From Dillenia suffruticosa (taxonomy: Eukaryota; Streptophyta; Magnoliopsida; Dilleniales; Dilleniaceae), in assembly GCA_033439265.1 (NCBI GenBank), contig JAVTVX010000010.1, positions 1,798,001 through 1,862,000 of the forward strand: a stretch of 64,000 bases of DNA, written 5' to 3'. The position numbers and the translations under genes are program-made. The notes under the pieces were generated by a model, which was not told where the DNA came from, made no database searches, and saw only the letters and a list, made by a program, of their open reading frames with translations. Every line of letters starts with the position of its first letter. Within the stretch, counting starts at the first letter, position 1. Shown here one piece after another: positions 1-12,400 of the stretch.

Positions 1-425
1 ACTACCATCGGTTAAAAATATGTTTATAATAAACAATGATATCAACGTGTGGCACTCCAACCGACACTGAGGTTTCACCGGTCATACCAAAGCCTAGCCC
101 GAACCGGCGAAGCTCAAGTGACAAGTCCGCGATGACCACCAACCCGAGAAAGTCACACGTGTACGATCCACCTACTCGCCCATGTTGAGTGAGACCGTGA
201 CTCTTCCCAGGTCCCCGAGGACAGAAACGGAAAAAAGTATTTATATATGAAGTGCGCAGACGTATCGCTCAAATTCCCAACGAGCGGGCTCGCCCAAACC
301 CTAGATTCTCTTGCATCTCTCTGTCTCTCGACAGTACGATCCGTAGATTCTCTCCCAAACCCTAGAATTCCATAAACAACGATTTGATCCGATTGTTCCT
401 TCTGGCCGTTTGGTGGTTTGGAACG
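1..425 (+). promoter_or_regulatory. Promoter and 5' leader of the PDC-E2 gene
   Basis: Non-coding sequence ahead of the E2 start codon at 426. A TATA-like run (TATTTATATA, 238-247) stands about 180 bases before the ATG. Two AAACCCTAG telo-box motifs follow at 296-304 and 357-365; such motifs are common in promoters and leaders of plant housekeeping genes. The leader is rich in CT, as usual for plant 5' UTRs. The transcription start is inferred to lie near 265-280 and was not measured. Confidence 0.55.
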
Positions 426-3400
426 ATGACCTACGCCTCTCACTTGTTCTTTCACTCTAGAAAGGTTCATCCCTACCACTCTCTCTCTCTTTCCATTGTT
501 TGATTATTCTCTTTGTTTTCTGGTTGGAATTACTTGTTGAATTCATGCATGTCGATCAACATATGTGTTCTTTTGTTCCTTTAATCTTCGGTTTAGATTC
601 ATACGAATCGATTTCTGAACAAATTGTCTTCATTTCCATCCTGTGGTCGGTGTTGTATGCTTTGTTAATCATGATATTCGTTACATGCCTGCGCGTCATC
701 ACTCGCAAAATTTTTTATATAAATGATAATTGAATCTTGAATGCAAAAATGTTAGTAAAAATTCTGAAAACCAGTTTGGGGGATGAAAATAATGTAGTGG
801 GCACCGACTTGTGTCTCCCATGTTTTGACATGCTATGTGGCATGATAAGAATGTGTCTTATTTTGTAAGAAAAACATTATGTGGGTGAGATGGGATCGTA
901 CATTGATTCTATTTGTTATATAGAATTGATTGGGGTCTAAATGATTGGTTGAATTGAAGGGTTATGCAAAAGGAAAAGGTAATTTCAATATAACACATCC
1001 AACTTCTCAATAATTATTTTCTAGATAGTTTATGTGTACTTCTAGCTTAGAAATAAGCCCTTTAAATAGTTTGTCAGTGAGTACTAACGAAATATGACAC
1101 ATACATTGCAAAGTTATGGTTTATTTTACTCATAAATTGTACATTGACAGGTAACAAATTAGCATGTGCTATTAGTGAATATTATTGTTGTAAAAAGGAT
1201 ATTCCTTACCGGACTGTTATCTGGTGTTTAAAAACTGTGAGCATTTTATTTGATATGTCTCTGATGCCGATATGGATTCCATTTATAAGCATATGTGCTC
1301 TCTTGCTTCTCATTGATCTCCACCCACCATACGGGGTGCTTCAAATTGTAATCTTATTGTATTGAAATTTATAAGTTTTTTTGGGTATCGTGCCAATTTA
1401 CCTGGAGTCCCTGAAGGGACAAAATTTGTTGTTTTTTTTTTTTGGTATTTTTTACACTTCAGGTAAATATTTCTTCTTAACAATGTTTTAGTTTTAAAAG
1501 TTTACCCAGCATTTTACTGTACATTGGTGATACCCTGCAACTATACATCTCTATATTTTTCAGTTGTGCCCCTCCTATTTATGGATCGAATGATGATGTC
1601 AATTGGTTCCATCATGTTTTTTGCCAAAGTCTTTGTTCTTTTTTACTTTGATATCTGCCTTTCAAATGACCTCTGTCTTTTATCTATTTAATTTTAGTTA
1701 AAAAGTGCTACAAATGTTCTACATCATGACTCTACCCTCTTGGTCCGCTGCTTGACGAATGATATTCAACCCTCTATTGAGAAAGTAGATGGTATGCAAC
1801 TGTTCTTATTATTAATATTTAGTTCTTGATTTTTGACTGGTCAAGTATGATGTGCATTTATTCATGCATCTGTAACTAATTAAATTAGCCTTGCAAATAT
1901 ACTGCATAAAATCTAACTGAGCATCAGGTCATGTTTCATTTGCTCCTAGAAGGCAATCTCCGTGTTGTGTGTGTCTAAAAAATATCCAGGATATGAAATT
2001 TTAGAGCGAGGAGCAGAACTACAATACTTTTCATCCAATCCTGCCATTTCAAGCCAAAATCTTTACATTGAAGAGACAAAGAGAAAGAAATCCAACAAAC
2101 ATACTCACTAGTCACTAGATTTCCATTTGTACTCTTAAATCGTTAATGAACCCTTACAACAAATGCCTGGATGAATAATTGGCCGCTCCACCTTTGATTA
2201 ATTAATTAGTTAGTTAATTTAGTTTTCTCTTTCTTTCACATTTTCTTTCAGTTTTCTCTTTAGAAGCACTGAGTACCTTTCTTTTTTCCTTTTTTATTTG
2301 AGTGAATTTTATAGGAAAAAACTGAGATCTTTTGATTTTGATTTGTTTTTCTGATTTGAAATTGACACTTGGTTATCTTACATAGTTGCATAGATTTGTT
2401 GGTTGGATATCGCATGTGAATCTACAACTGGTTTTTTCTTTAAGCTTAGGAATATTGCTTGTTGTGGTCAAGGGCCATTTTAGTGCCTCTTGCTGGGGGC
2501 AACATGGGGACTTCTTGCATCGATTGTCCTTTCAGCTTCTGGTTGTCATCAAATATTGGCTTCTTCCCCAGAATTCTTGTGTAGCTAAATCTGCAATTAG
2601 CAAACTAATAATTACAAGCAGACAGAGAAATAGAAATTAACTATGTTACCCATGGCCACACCTGATGATCGGAGAGACAAGAAAATTTGATGAATTTTGT
2701 GATAAAATTTTGTGGTGCTTATTTTAGGGAAATCAGCTTATACACCCTTATAATATGTGAAAAAATTTCATGTTTTAGGTTTTTTATATCCACTTTGTTG
2801 TTGGTTTGGATTGATTTTTTTCTTGTTAGACTATAGAAAATTTTATCCTTGTGTTGTCATCCAGATATTGTCAAAGTACATCGACATGTCTTTGTGCCGG
2901 GAAGAAGAGAGAAGGTTTGTGACTTCTTTACTGACATATTCTCTCTCTCGTCGTCTTATAGCATTCCTTGTGCTCTTTCTTGTAAGATTCTCCTTTCTTG
3001 TATGTTGCTTTCTTATTGTTTCAGCAAACAACAACAACAAATTGAATTTTAATCCCAAATTTTGGGGTTGACCATTTGAAAGACCAATATATGATAGAGA
3101 AGAGAGAAAAAAATAAAATAAAGTAATATAAAATTAGAGTTTGAAAGCAAAAATGGAGAAAATAAATTTAGAAAATAAAAATCATGAAAAGAAAGAAGTC
3201 AAATTAAACTATCCATAGAAATTTAAAATAATAATAATTATTTGCATTATCGTATAATTTTTTGCATTTTTGCTTTGTCTTCTTATGCCTCCTCTTCTTT
3301 GCTTCACTTGGCTATATTGTTGCCTCAGAGTTTTACAGGTCATGGAAATGGATCAACCTTGGATATGCTAATTATTATTATTATTTTTTTTCCAGACAAC

Positions 3401-6400
3401 TTTAGTTGGTATATTTAAGAGAACCATTTCAACAGAACCAACTAGAAAATTCAATGGATTGACTGGATTGGCATTCACCCAAGTTGTTCCAGCGTATGTT
3501 TATAAGAAACCTCAAATGATTCTTAAGAATTTTATGTAGATTGAACACGGTGTTAATATAATATTGTTGCATTCTTTGTTTCTTCCCCAGTACCAGTTTG
3601 CAGCTGCATCATACAAGAGGTTTTTCAGCAGATTCAGGTACTGTACCCTATGAATTAGAGATGTAGACATGAGGCACACGTGACATGTACAGATAAATAG
3701 TACAAAGTTGAAAAAAAACAGTAGACATGACATAGACATATTGTAAGACTACATATAAATTTGTATGTATTATTATATGGACATCCAAAATAAAATGATG
3801 TCAAATGATTTTTTTTTTCCGAGTTTCTATCATTATTGAAAAGCCTTATCAATACCTGCTATGAGTTTTGGTCAAGCTTTTGTCTTTCTTTTATAGTTCT
3901 TAAGAAACTCTGTAATTATCGACACTGTTGGAATTTTATTGTGATTTTAAGTGTCAGAGCATTATCATAATTGTTGGAAAAGAGTGTTTGGTTCAAAAAG
4001 AAATTGAAGATGTTGACGTAGGTTTCGTATGCTCAAGACATGTTATCAAAGTATGTATGTGCATTACTTCTGGGAAAGTGTCTGACAGACATGGCTCCTA
4101 TTAGAAATTGTAACATATTTCTGGCCGCAGTAAAGCTTATGATAAAACTATTACAAAGGGATGCCAAAAAGCATATTCTTGAAAGGGAACTAATAGACTA
4201 ACCTATCATTCAAGTCTGAAACACTAAAGAATGAAGATTATTTGCTATTGTGCTCTACTCGTTGCAAAAAATTGATCCTTTGAATTGTGAGCATCTGCCA
4301 TATGCACCCTGTTCCTGTTGATGGGAGACTTTATTTTATTTTATTTTATTTTTTGGATAAATTGTGTTGAAAGTGACGATGAAGCATTCAAGGAGGCATG
4401 CGAATGGATGCCTCCCGAGTATATTGCCCTAATCCGCCAAAACCTTAGATAGCAAATGTGTATCAAAAGTCCAAGAAAAGAAGAAGAAAAAAGGGGCCAA
4501 AATGAGCTAAAAACAAACCCTCAAAGCTGGCCCATAATCTGTCCAGAATTATTCTCAGAATCAGCCCAATTCAAGCCATGTTCAAGCCCACTTTTAGGCA
4601 GCATTTGATTCAGCAAAGGGAAAGCAATTATGCCAAAATTATGAGCCATATTTTAGTTAAAAAGGAGTAAGAATTTGCAGCCCAAAAGTGTGGGGAAAAA
4701 CCCAAGAAAGCAGCCCAATCAGCTAGGGGCAGAATGGGCAGAATTTATAACGGCTAGTTTTTGGGTTTGTGTCTACCGACTAGTTTTTGTATCTACCGGC
4801 TAGTAGGACCTTTTAGCCTATAAATAAGACTCCTATCTTCACTTGTAAGATATCTTGGAGTTTGTCTCCTACTAGTCTTAGAATAAAGCATTAAGTCTCT
4901 AAAATTGTCTTTATGTATTCTTGAGCATTGTCTCAATTCTTGTCATTTGTATTTGATACATTATTAAAGAAAAATATTGAGTTTATTCTCACAAATTCAA
5001 ACCCTCTTCTTCTTTGTTGTTCTTCAACCTTCAAAACAAAACACAAAACTTTCAATCCATTGCTCAAACACAAAAACCCTAGCTCAACCACCAACGCTTC
5101 CGCACTCCAAATTTCAACATGGTATCAGAATGGGTAATATTTCCTTCCCTCACTTCCGAAAATTAACCTCAATGGGCTACAACAATCCAAAGGCTTTTAA
5201 ACATTTCAGAGTCTTTGGAGCATATCCAAGAAGAGCCTTTTGAGTCCACACACCCAAATTTCGAGCAATGGAAAAGGCAAGATGATGGCATCACCCTCAA
5301 GCTCCTCACATCAATGGATGGAGCACATCAAAGCTTGGTGAGGGGCTGTCCAAATGCCAAGGCCGTGTGGGATACTTTGGAAGGTCCCTATGGCAACAAA
5401 CACAACTTGGGGAGAGTCTTTGAATTTCAACAACAAATCTCCAAATTTCAAAGAGGTGAAAAAACTCAACCCCAAGTTTTTGGCAACCTTGAACGACTAT
5501 GGAAAGAATTGGAGACATTGAGGCTACTAACAATGGACCTCACTATTCTACAACAAAGGAGAAATGAAGACAAGACATTTGCCTTGCTCATTTCCCTTGG
5601 AGAGCCATTTAAAGAAGTGCGCCAAAAAATCCTAAGAAGGGAAGCTCTATCATCCTATGAGGAGGTTAGAGGAATGATCTAAAGAGCTGAAATCTCTATG
5701 AGACTTGAGGAGGAAAACCGGACTCCAATGGAAGCTTTCGGATTCAAAGCAACAATGGAGGAGCAATGCGTCGAGATCGTGTGCCCATATTGCAAAAGGA
5801 TAGGCCACACCAAAGAAAGGTGTTGGGATCTTCATCCAAACCTCAAGCCAAACGGAGTAAGGCCTGATCAAAAGAGGATTGAACTGTCCTACAAAGGTAT
5901 AAGCTCCAAACCAAACTTAAATACATTTAAATATGTGCATTGTTATATTAGAGAAACCCCTTGCATGTCTAGAGAAGGATACAAGTATATCATAATATTT
6001 ATTGATAACTTCTCTAAGTACACTTGGGTATATATGCTTAAAGGTATAGTATAAACACATAATGCATTTAGAAAGTACTATCATCTAGTCACTGAGATGT
6101 ATAATGCATCGATTCAAACACTAAGGATGGATGATAGACAAATTGTATGCTCTAACTTTCAAAGTTTTTTAAATCAAAAGGGCATAATATTAGAAATCAT
6201 GAGCCATGAAAACCTCATTGTAAATGAGGAAGAAATACATATGCTTGTATACTCACTACTTAAAAATGCAAATATGACTCATGAATATTTGTGTGATATA
6301 ATTAGTGCCGTCACACACTTGTACAACCTTATTTCTCAAGAATCATTTAGTGACAAGTCTCCATTAGAGACAATTAGAAGTAGCAAACCAAACTTCAAAC

Positions 6401-9400
6401 ATCTTAGGACATTTGGGTGTGTTTGCTACATAAATGGAGTACGGTGCATATTCTTAGGATATGGTTCAAGAAAAAATGGATATATTTGTTATAATCCTAA
6501 GACTAATACGGCATACATGTCAAAAGATATGAAATTTGTCGAAAAAGAATTTTATTTTGCAGAATCTGGTGAGCAACCACCACTGAGTCTGCCTATTGAA
6601 TCTCCGATTGAGGAGTAAAGGGGAGCACAACAAATAGGTCATGTGCATATAGCTTGTAACCCTCAAATCATTGACGGGGAGCAAAAAGACAAGGCCAAAA
6701 AAAAGGAAGAAAAAAAAACAAGAAAAAGAAGGCCAAGGAAGCTCAATCATCCGACTCTACCTTCGCAAGTCATGACTCCACGGAATTCCACTCGTCGGAC
6801 TTGAGGGGGAGTGTTGAAAGTGACGATGAAGCATTCAAGGAGGCATGCGAATGGATGCCTCCCGAGTATATTGCCCTAATCCGCCAAAGCCTTAGATAGT
6901 AAATGTGTATTACAAGTCCAAGAAAAGAAGAAGAAAAAAGGGGCCAAAATGAGCTAAAAACAAACCCTCAAAGCTAACCCATAATCTGTCCAGAATTGTT
7001 CTCAGAATCAGCCCAATTCAAGCCATGATCAAGCCCACTTTTAGGCAGAATTTGATTCAGCAAAGGGAAAGCAATTATGCCAAAATTATGAGCCATATTT
7101 TAGTTAAAAAGGAGTAAGAATTTGCAGCCCAAAAGTGTGGAGAAAAACCCAAGAAAGCAGCCCAATTAGCTAGGGGCAGAGTGGGCAAAATTTATAATGG
7201 CTAGTTTTTGGGTTTGTGTCTACCGACTAGTTTTTGTGTCTACCGGTTAGTAGGACCTTTTAGCCTATAAATAAGACTCATATCTTCACTTGTAAGATAT
7301 CTTAGAGCTTGTCTCCTACTAGTCTTAGAATAGAGCATTAAGTCTTTAAAATTGTTTTCATGTATTCTTGATCATTGTCTCAATTCTTGTTATTTGTATT
7401 TGATACATCATCAAAGAAATATATTGAGTTCATTATCATAAATCCAAACCCTCTTCTTCTTTGTTGTTCTTCAACCTTCAAAACAAAACACAAAACCTTC
7501 AATCCATTGCTTAAACACAAAAACCCTAGCTCAACCACCAACGCTTCCGCACTCCAAATTTCAACAAATTGTTTATACTCTTTGAAGATTGGCTTGTTCT
7601 GCAATAATATTCTACATCATTATGCACTTTGGTTCTTGTGTGGATATGTGTTGTTGGATGCCTCACACCAATTTATGATTCTTGGTACTTTTGTGGATCA
7701 TTTATTTTAGTATTTTATGCTTCTTTTTTGTTTCAAATTCGATGTAGAATGTAATTATTAATTCCTAATTGCCCTTTCAATTTCACAAGTATGCTATGCA
7801 ATTTGTTTTAGGTCTTCCTCCACACCAGGAGATTGGAATGCCATCTCTTTCACCTACAATGACAGAGGTATATGTCTGTCTCTAGGAAGCTATTTCTGGC
7901 GTCTAAAACCATAGTACTGTTTCTCAAGTTGATTCATTTCTGTGGAGTACAGGGTAATATTGCAAGGTGGTTGAAGAAGGAGGGTGATAAAGTTTCTCCT
8001 GGTGAAGTACTCTGTGAAATTGAAACAGTATGCTTTCTTGCTCAATTGGCATCATTTTAAGTTTTACTGTTGGTGTCTGAACCTATTGACAATGCTTTAT
8101 GTACTTTCTTGTGAAAAGGATAAAGCAACAGTTGAGATGGAATGCATGGAGGAAGGATATGTTGCTAAGATAATTCATGGAGATGGGGCAAAAGAACTTA
8201 AAGTTGGTGAGGTATTACATTTATCTTCTATCATGACCACGTTCTAGCTACCTTACACGTTCTCCTCTTTTCACCTTAACCTTTTTTTGCATTCTTTCCT
8301 TAGGTAGTATGACTTTGTTGGGTTATTTTATCTTTTGCTTAGTGGTGCACTTGTAGTCCCTTATATATTCTAGCTTTCAAAATTGTTTTAACATCCTAAC
8401 TTGATGGTATTTGTCAATCTGTTCCTTCATTTTCAGGTTGACCATGTATTTTTTTTGAAAAATTTGATGCTGCTTAACATTTCAGGAATCTAATTTTGGT
8501 TTTTCGGTTTTTCTTTTTCTTTTTTCTTTTTGGGGGGGGGGAGGCTAATTGTTTGTTATCTGTATTGCTACAAACTAATTGCTAAGCAGAATTATTTGTC
8601 TTATCAATTCTGCATTTCTTTTCTGTAGGTTATTGCCATCACTGTTGAGGATGAGGATGACATTCCAAAATTTAAGGATTACACACCTTCCTTATCAGGT
8701 GCACCTGCTCCCGCCAAAGAGCCTTCTGTCTCTGCCCCACCAGAAAAAGAGGCAGCTAAAGAACGAGTTAGTTCACCTGAGTCAACATCCGTTGATGCTT
8801 CTTCCTCATCAGACCGTGTCTTTTCAAGTCCTCTTGCAAGAAAGTTGGCAGAAGAACACAATGTATATCCACAATCAATTGCAATTTTTATTGGCTAACT
8901 TGCATGAATTGTACTTTCCAGTGATGCTTTTCTGATGGATTCCTGGTTACAGATATCTATCTCAAGTATAAAAGGGACAGGTCCTGACGGAAGAATTGTG
9001 AAGGCTGATATTGAAGATTTCTTGGGTAATTATTTTTGTTTCTCCTGTTTTTGGTATCTTCAAAAACATAGGGCATTAATGCAATTCTAAGGTGTCAAAG
9101 CCATGCTTTATGCATTACTTTCATATGTTGATTAATGTGCTTGATGCAAATAATGCTATTTACTGATATATCAGTTGATGCCCTTCTTAAAATATTGTAG
9201 CTTCAAGGGGGAAGGATGTTTCTGCAACTGCTTCCGAGGCAAAGGGTGCACCAGCTGCTGCTTCATTAGATTACATCGACATACCTCATACTCAAATTAG
9301 AAAGGTTACATAGAATTCCTATTATTCTATTGTTGATGCCAGCTTTAGCAGTGAAATTCTGTACTAGGATGTATTTCTTTGGTACCACTACTCCCCCACT

Positions 9401-12400
9401 GACCTAGGTTTTCTGCTATTGTTGGCTGTTTGGATCTGTAATCATGATTTCTGTTTGATTGTACCAATAATCATGTTCTCTATCAAGCTGAATCTAGTTT
9501 CTGTTTTAATATCTTAACAGGTTACAGCTTCACGCTTATTGATGTCAAAGCAAACAATTCCTCATTATTATCTCACTGTGGATACTTGTGTTGATAAACT
9601 TTTGGAGTAAGTTTGGAAGTCCCCTTTTCCCCCTTTTGTGCATGCTTGAAGTATTAGCTTTTGTGACTGTTTTGTTGCATCTTCTTTTGTTTAACTTAGG
9701 TTGCGGAACCAACTCAATTCATTGCAAGAAGCTTCTGGAGGGAAGAGGTTGTCCATTAATGATCTTGTTATCAAGGTACCAGATATTTTTCTTTGTGTCA
9801 GTGTCAGAATCTTTATTTTCATAATGGAAGGTTAGAAGCAATTTAAGATGTGACTCTAACTTGGACCAAATAATTAAATAAGCTAGGTAACTGCTTTCTA
9901 GTGTAGCAGAGGAGTAGAGAGATAGAGGAAGTTATTTGATTGTTGGTGATGAATTTTGGTTTCTTTTTGTTTGATTTTTTATTTGGTTTTCTTTTTTTTA
10001 GAGAAACTATTCAGTTTCTTTAATTGATATGATTTGATTTTGATTGATCTCATGTTTCATAATTTAAGGTGATGGACCTATTTCAAATCAAGCCATGGTT
10101 ATTGATAATTGAATAGCATAAGTTTTGTTGCTTACAGTTGTAGTTTTGGTTCGTTGTTAAATCCTTTGACTTTGCTATTGATGTTGCAGATTTTGTGTTT
10201 CTTTTTGTTTAGTGCAAGCTACTTGGTGCCTAACTTATTCAATTACAACGTATTAACTGCTAATGGGCCTATCTTTTGAAAAGAACAATTTGGCTATGGA
10301 ATTCTAACTTTTTAAAAAAATTTGTCCGATTTTTTGGAGCTTTTATGAAGTGGAGATTTGTTTGATCATTTCCTAAATTATGAGCTTTGGATAATTGTTT
10401 TATTTGGAGTTTTGTACTATGTTACTATGGGGTAGAGATTAAGATAAAAGTGTGCTCACACAAGCATCATTCGGACGTGTTTGTGAATTTTTGATAAATT
10501 GCTAAAATGAATTCACCTTTTGATTCTTGTTGATTCCCAAACAACCAATATGGAAGTACTTCCAAAACCGTTCCAGAAAATTTAGAATGAAATGGGAATG
10601 GGAATCATTCTCATACCAATTCCCACCGGTCATCTAAACACATCCAAAGTATTTTCAATTGATAGAGCCACTAGGGTGATCTACTATGAAACTTGTTGGG
10701 ACTGGTGGTCCTGAACAGTTAAGTAGTGTGTTATTGAATGAAACATGAGGTTAGGAAAAGCTAGGATTCTCTTCAATGTGGAATAAGTTATAACAAATTG
10801 AACTTTAATCCCAAAACTATGGGGTCGGCTATTTGAGAGACAAATATGAAGATAATTAAAATAAATAAATAAATATAAAGATAAATGGATAATACATAAA
10901 TAAATAAATAAAAATAAAAAGAAATAAATAAAAAAATGAATAAATACATATATTTAAAATATGATAGTTTAATTTGTCGGATTTTTCTACGCTACTCATT
11001 CCTATCAAAAGTCATCTTTTATCATGTCTTTACGAATAATTTGTATTCATGTTTTTAGCATTCTTTCCCTACATTTTATTAGATCTCCTATATTTAAGTT
11101 CTCGGTTCACCTAACTGGCGCGTCCATTGGTTTTCTTTACTCATGCCCAAACCACTTTAGACGACACTCTCGTATTTTATCCACAATTGAACTAACTCTC
11201 AACTTATTACGAATCTCTTCGTTTCTATCGTGTGGAATAAGTTGTATGAGAAAATAATTTAAGATGTTTGATTTGTGTCGTGTGCAAAGAAAGTTTCCAA
11301 ATGGAGTAGGTTCTGACCAGGGGCGACATCACAACTCCCCCCACCCACCACACCCACAAAACATTGATATATATTAGTTTCTTTGGGATTTCAGCAAACG
11401 CTGCTAAAAGTCTTAGAGATGCCGGTAAAATTCTGTAAAATGCTGTTTGTTCCCTAAAAAATATAAAGACTGCACCCTTTTGCCCCCCACCCTCTGCATG
11501 TTGTACTTCTCCCTCTAATAGAAATTTCTCACTTAATCCCCAGATGGGATGGCAAATGTTGATAGCCTTATTCACTGTATTAATGAGCAAAAAGGGGTAA
11601 ACCATAAAAAACAATGATGTAGTTTGGCCCTTTTGAAAGTTGTTACACTGTGATTTGCAGCGTTTACCATTAAAATAATGAATACTTTCCTTTCTTTTTT
11701 ATATATATTTTTTTATTTTTATATATATTTTGCTAAGTAGAATCCTCTTTCTTCTTAATGATAAAATGCATGTATGAATGTTAGAGTTCTAGTTGGTTCT
11801 GCCTTTGACTTTTTGTCTTTGTTTTTGCTTTCACTGCTATCTCTCTTAAAGAAAAGCAATCTTTAAGCAAATCATTGGCGGCAAAATTTCACCCATGATG
11901 GTTGAAAATCAAAATCAAATTTGAACCATTCGAGTCAAATTCAATATTTAATTTTGTAATTTAGTGTATGTTGATGCAAATGATGTCTTAATAACCAAAT
12001 AATTGAAAATTGGTTGAGATTTGGTCAATGCTTATCGGATACAAAAATTGGTTTGATCTTTTTAATTTCCTTTTCCTTTCAAGGGTGCTATGCCATTGTT
12101 CATTTGGGGTTTTTGATAGAAGGTGACATTTCTAAATCTTGTGGTGCAAACCACAGGGTAGTTAGTTGTGAGCTTCTGAACTGCGGCAAATGAGCCAAAC
12201 CAGTGTTCATTTTAGGCCCCCAAAAAATGGGAAAATGAATGATTAATAAAAGTAATACAAATGGGAAATAAATTCATGTAGTTAACCTAACTAGTTTGTG
12301 AAATAATGGTTTGTTGAGTTGTCAAATGATTATTTTGCTTGTAATGGCTATACGATATGCATTTTTATTTTTGTTTTTCCCTTGTGCATCTTCTGATTTA

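Larger units (their letters stand above)
4365..7566 (+). mobile_element. Internally deleted Ty1/Copia LTR retrotransposon in an E2 intron
   Basis: Element of 3202 bases with two 755-bp LTRs, each starting TGTTGAAA and ending TTTCAACA, and a 5-bp target duplication AATTG. The internal region is only about 1.7 kb. It keeps a gag remnant and part of integrase but no reverse transcriptase or RNase H, so it cannot move unaided. By eye the LTRs differ at roughly three dozen of 755 positions (about 95% identity), which suggests an insertion a few million years old. It lies in the same orientation as the host E2 gene, in the intron between exons 3591-3637 and 7812-7867. Confidence 0.93.

Noticed and set aside
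426..500. E2 exon 1 extending to the in-frame stop at 498
   Set aside because: Reading through 465 gives [11 protein letters not shown] and a stop; the AAG/GTTCAT donor at 464 and the similarity of exon 1 to plant E2 presequences support splicing there.
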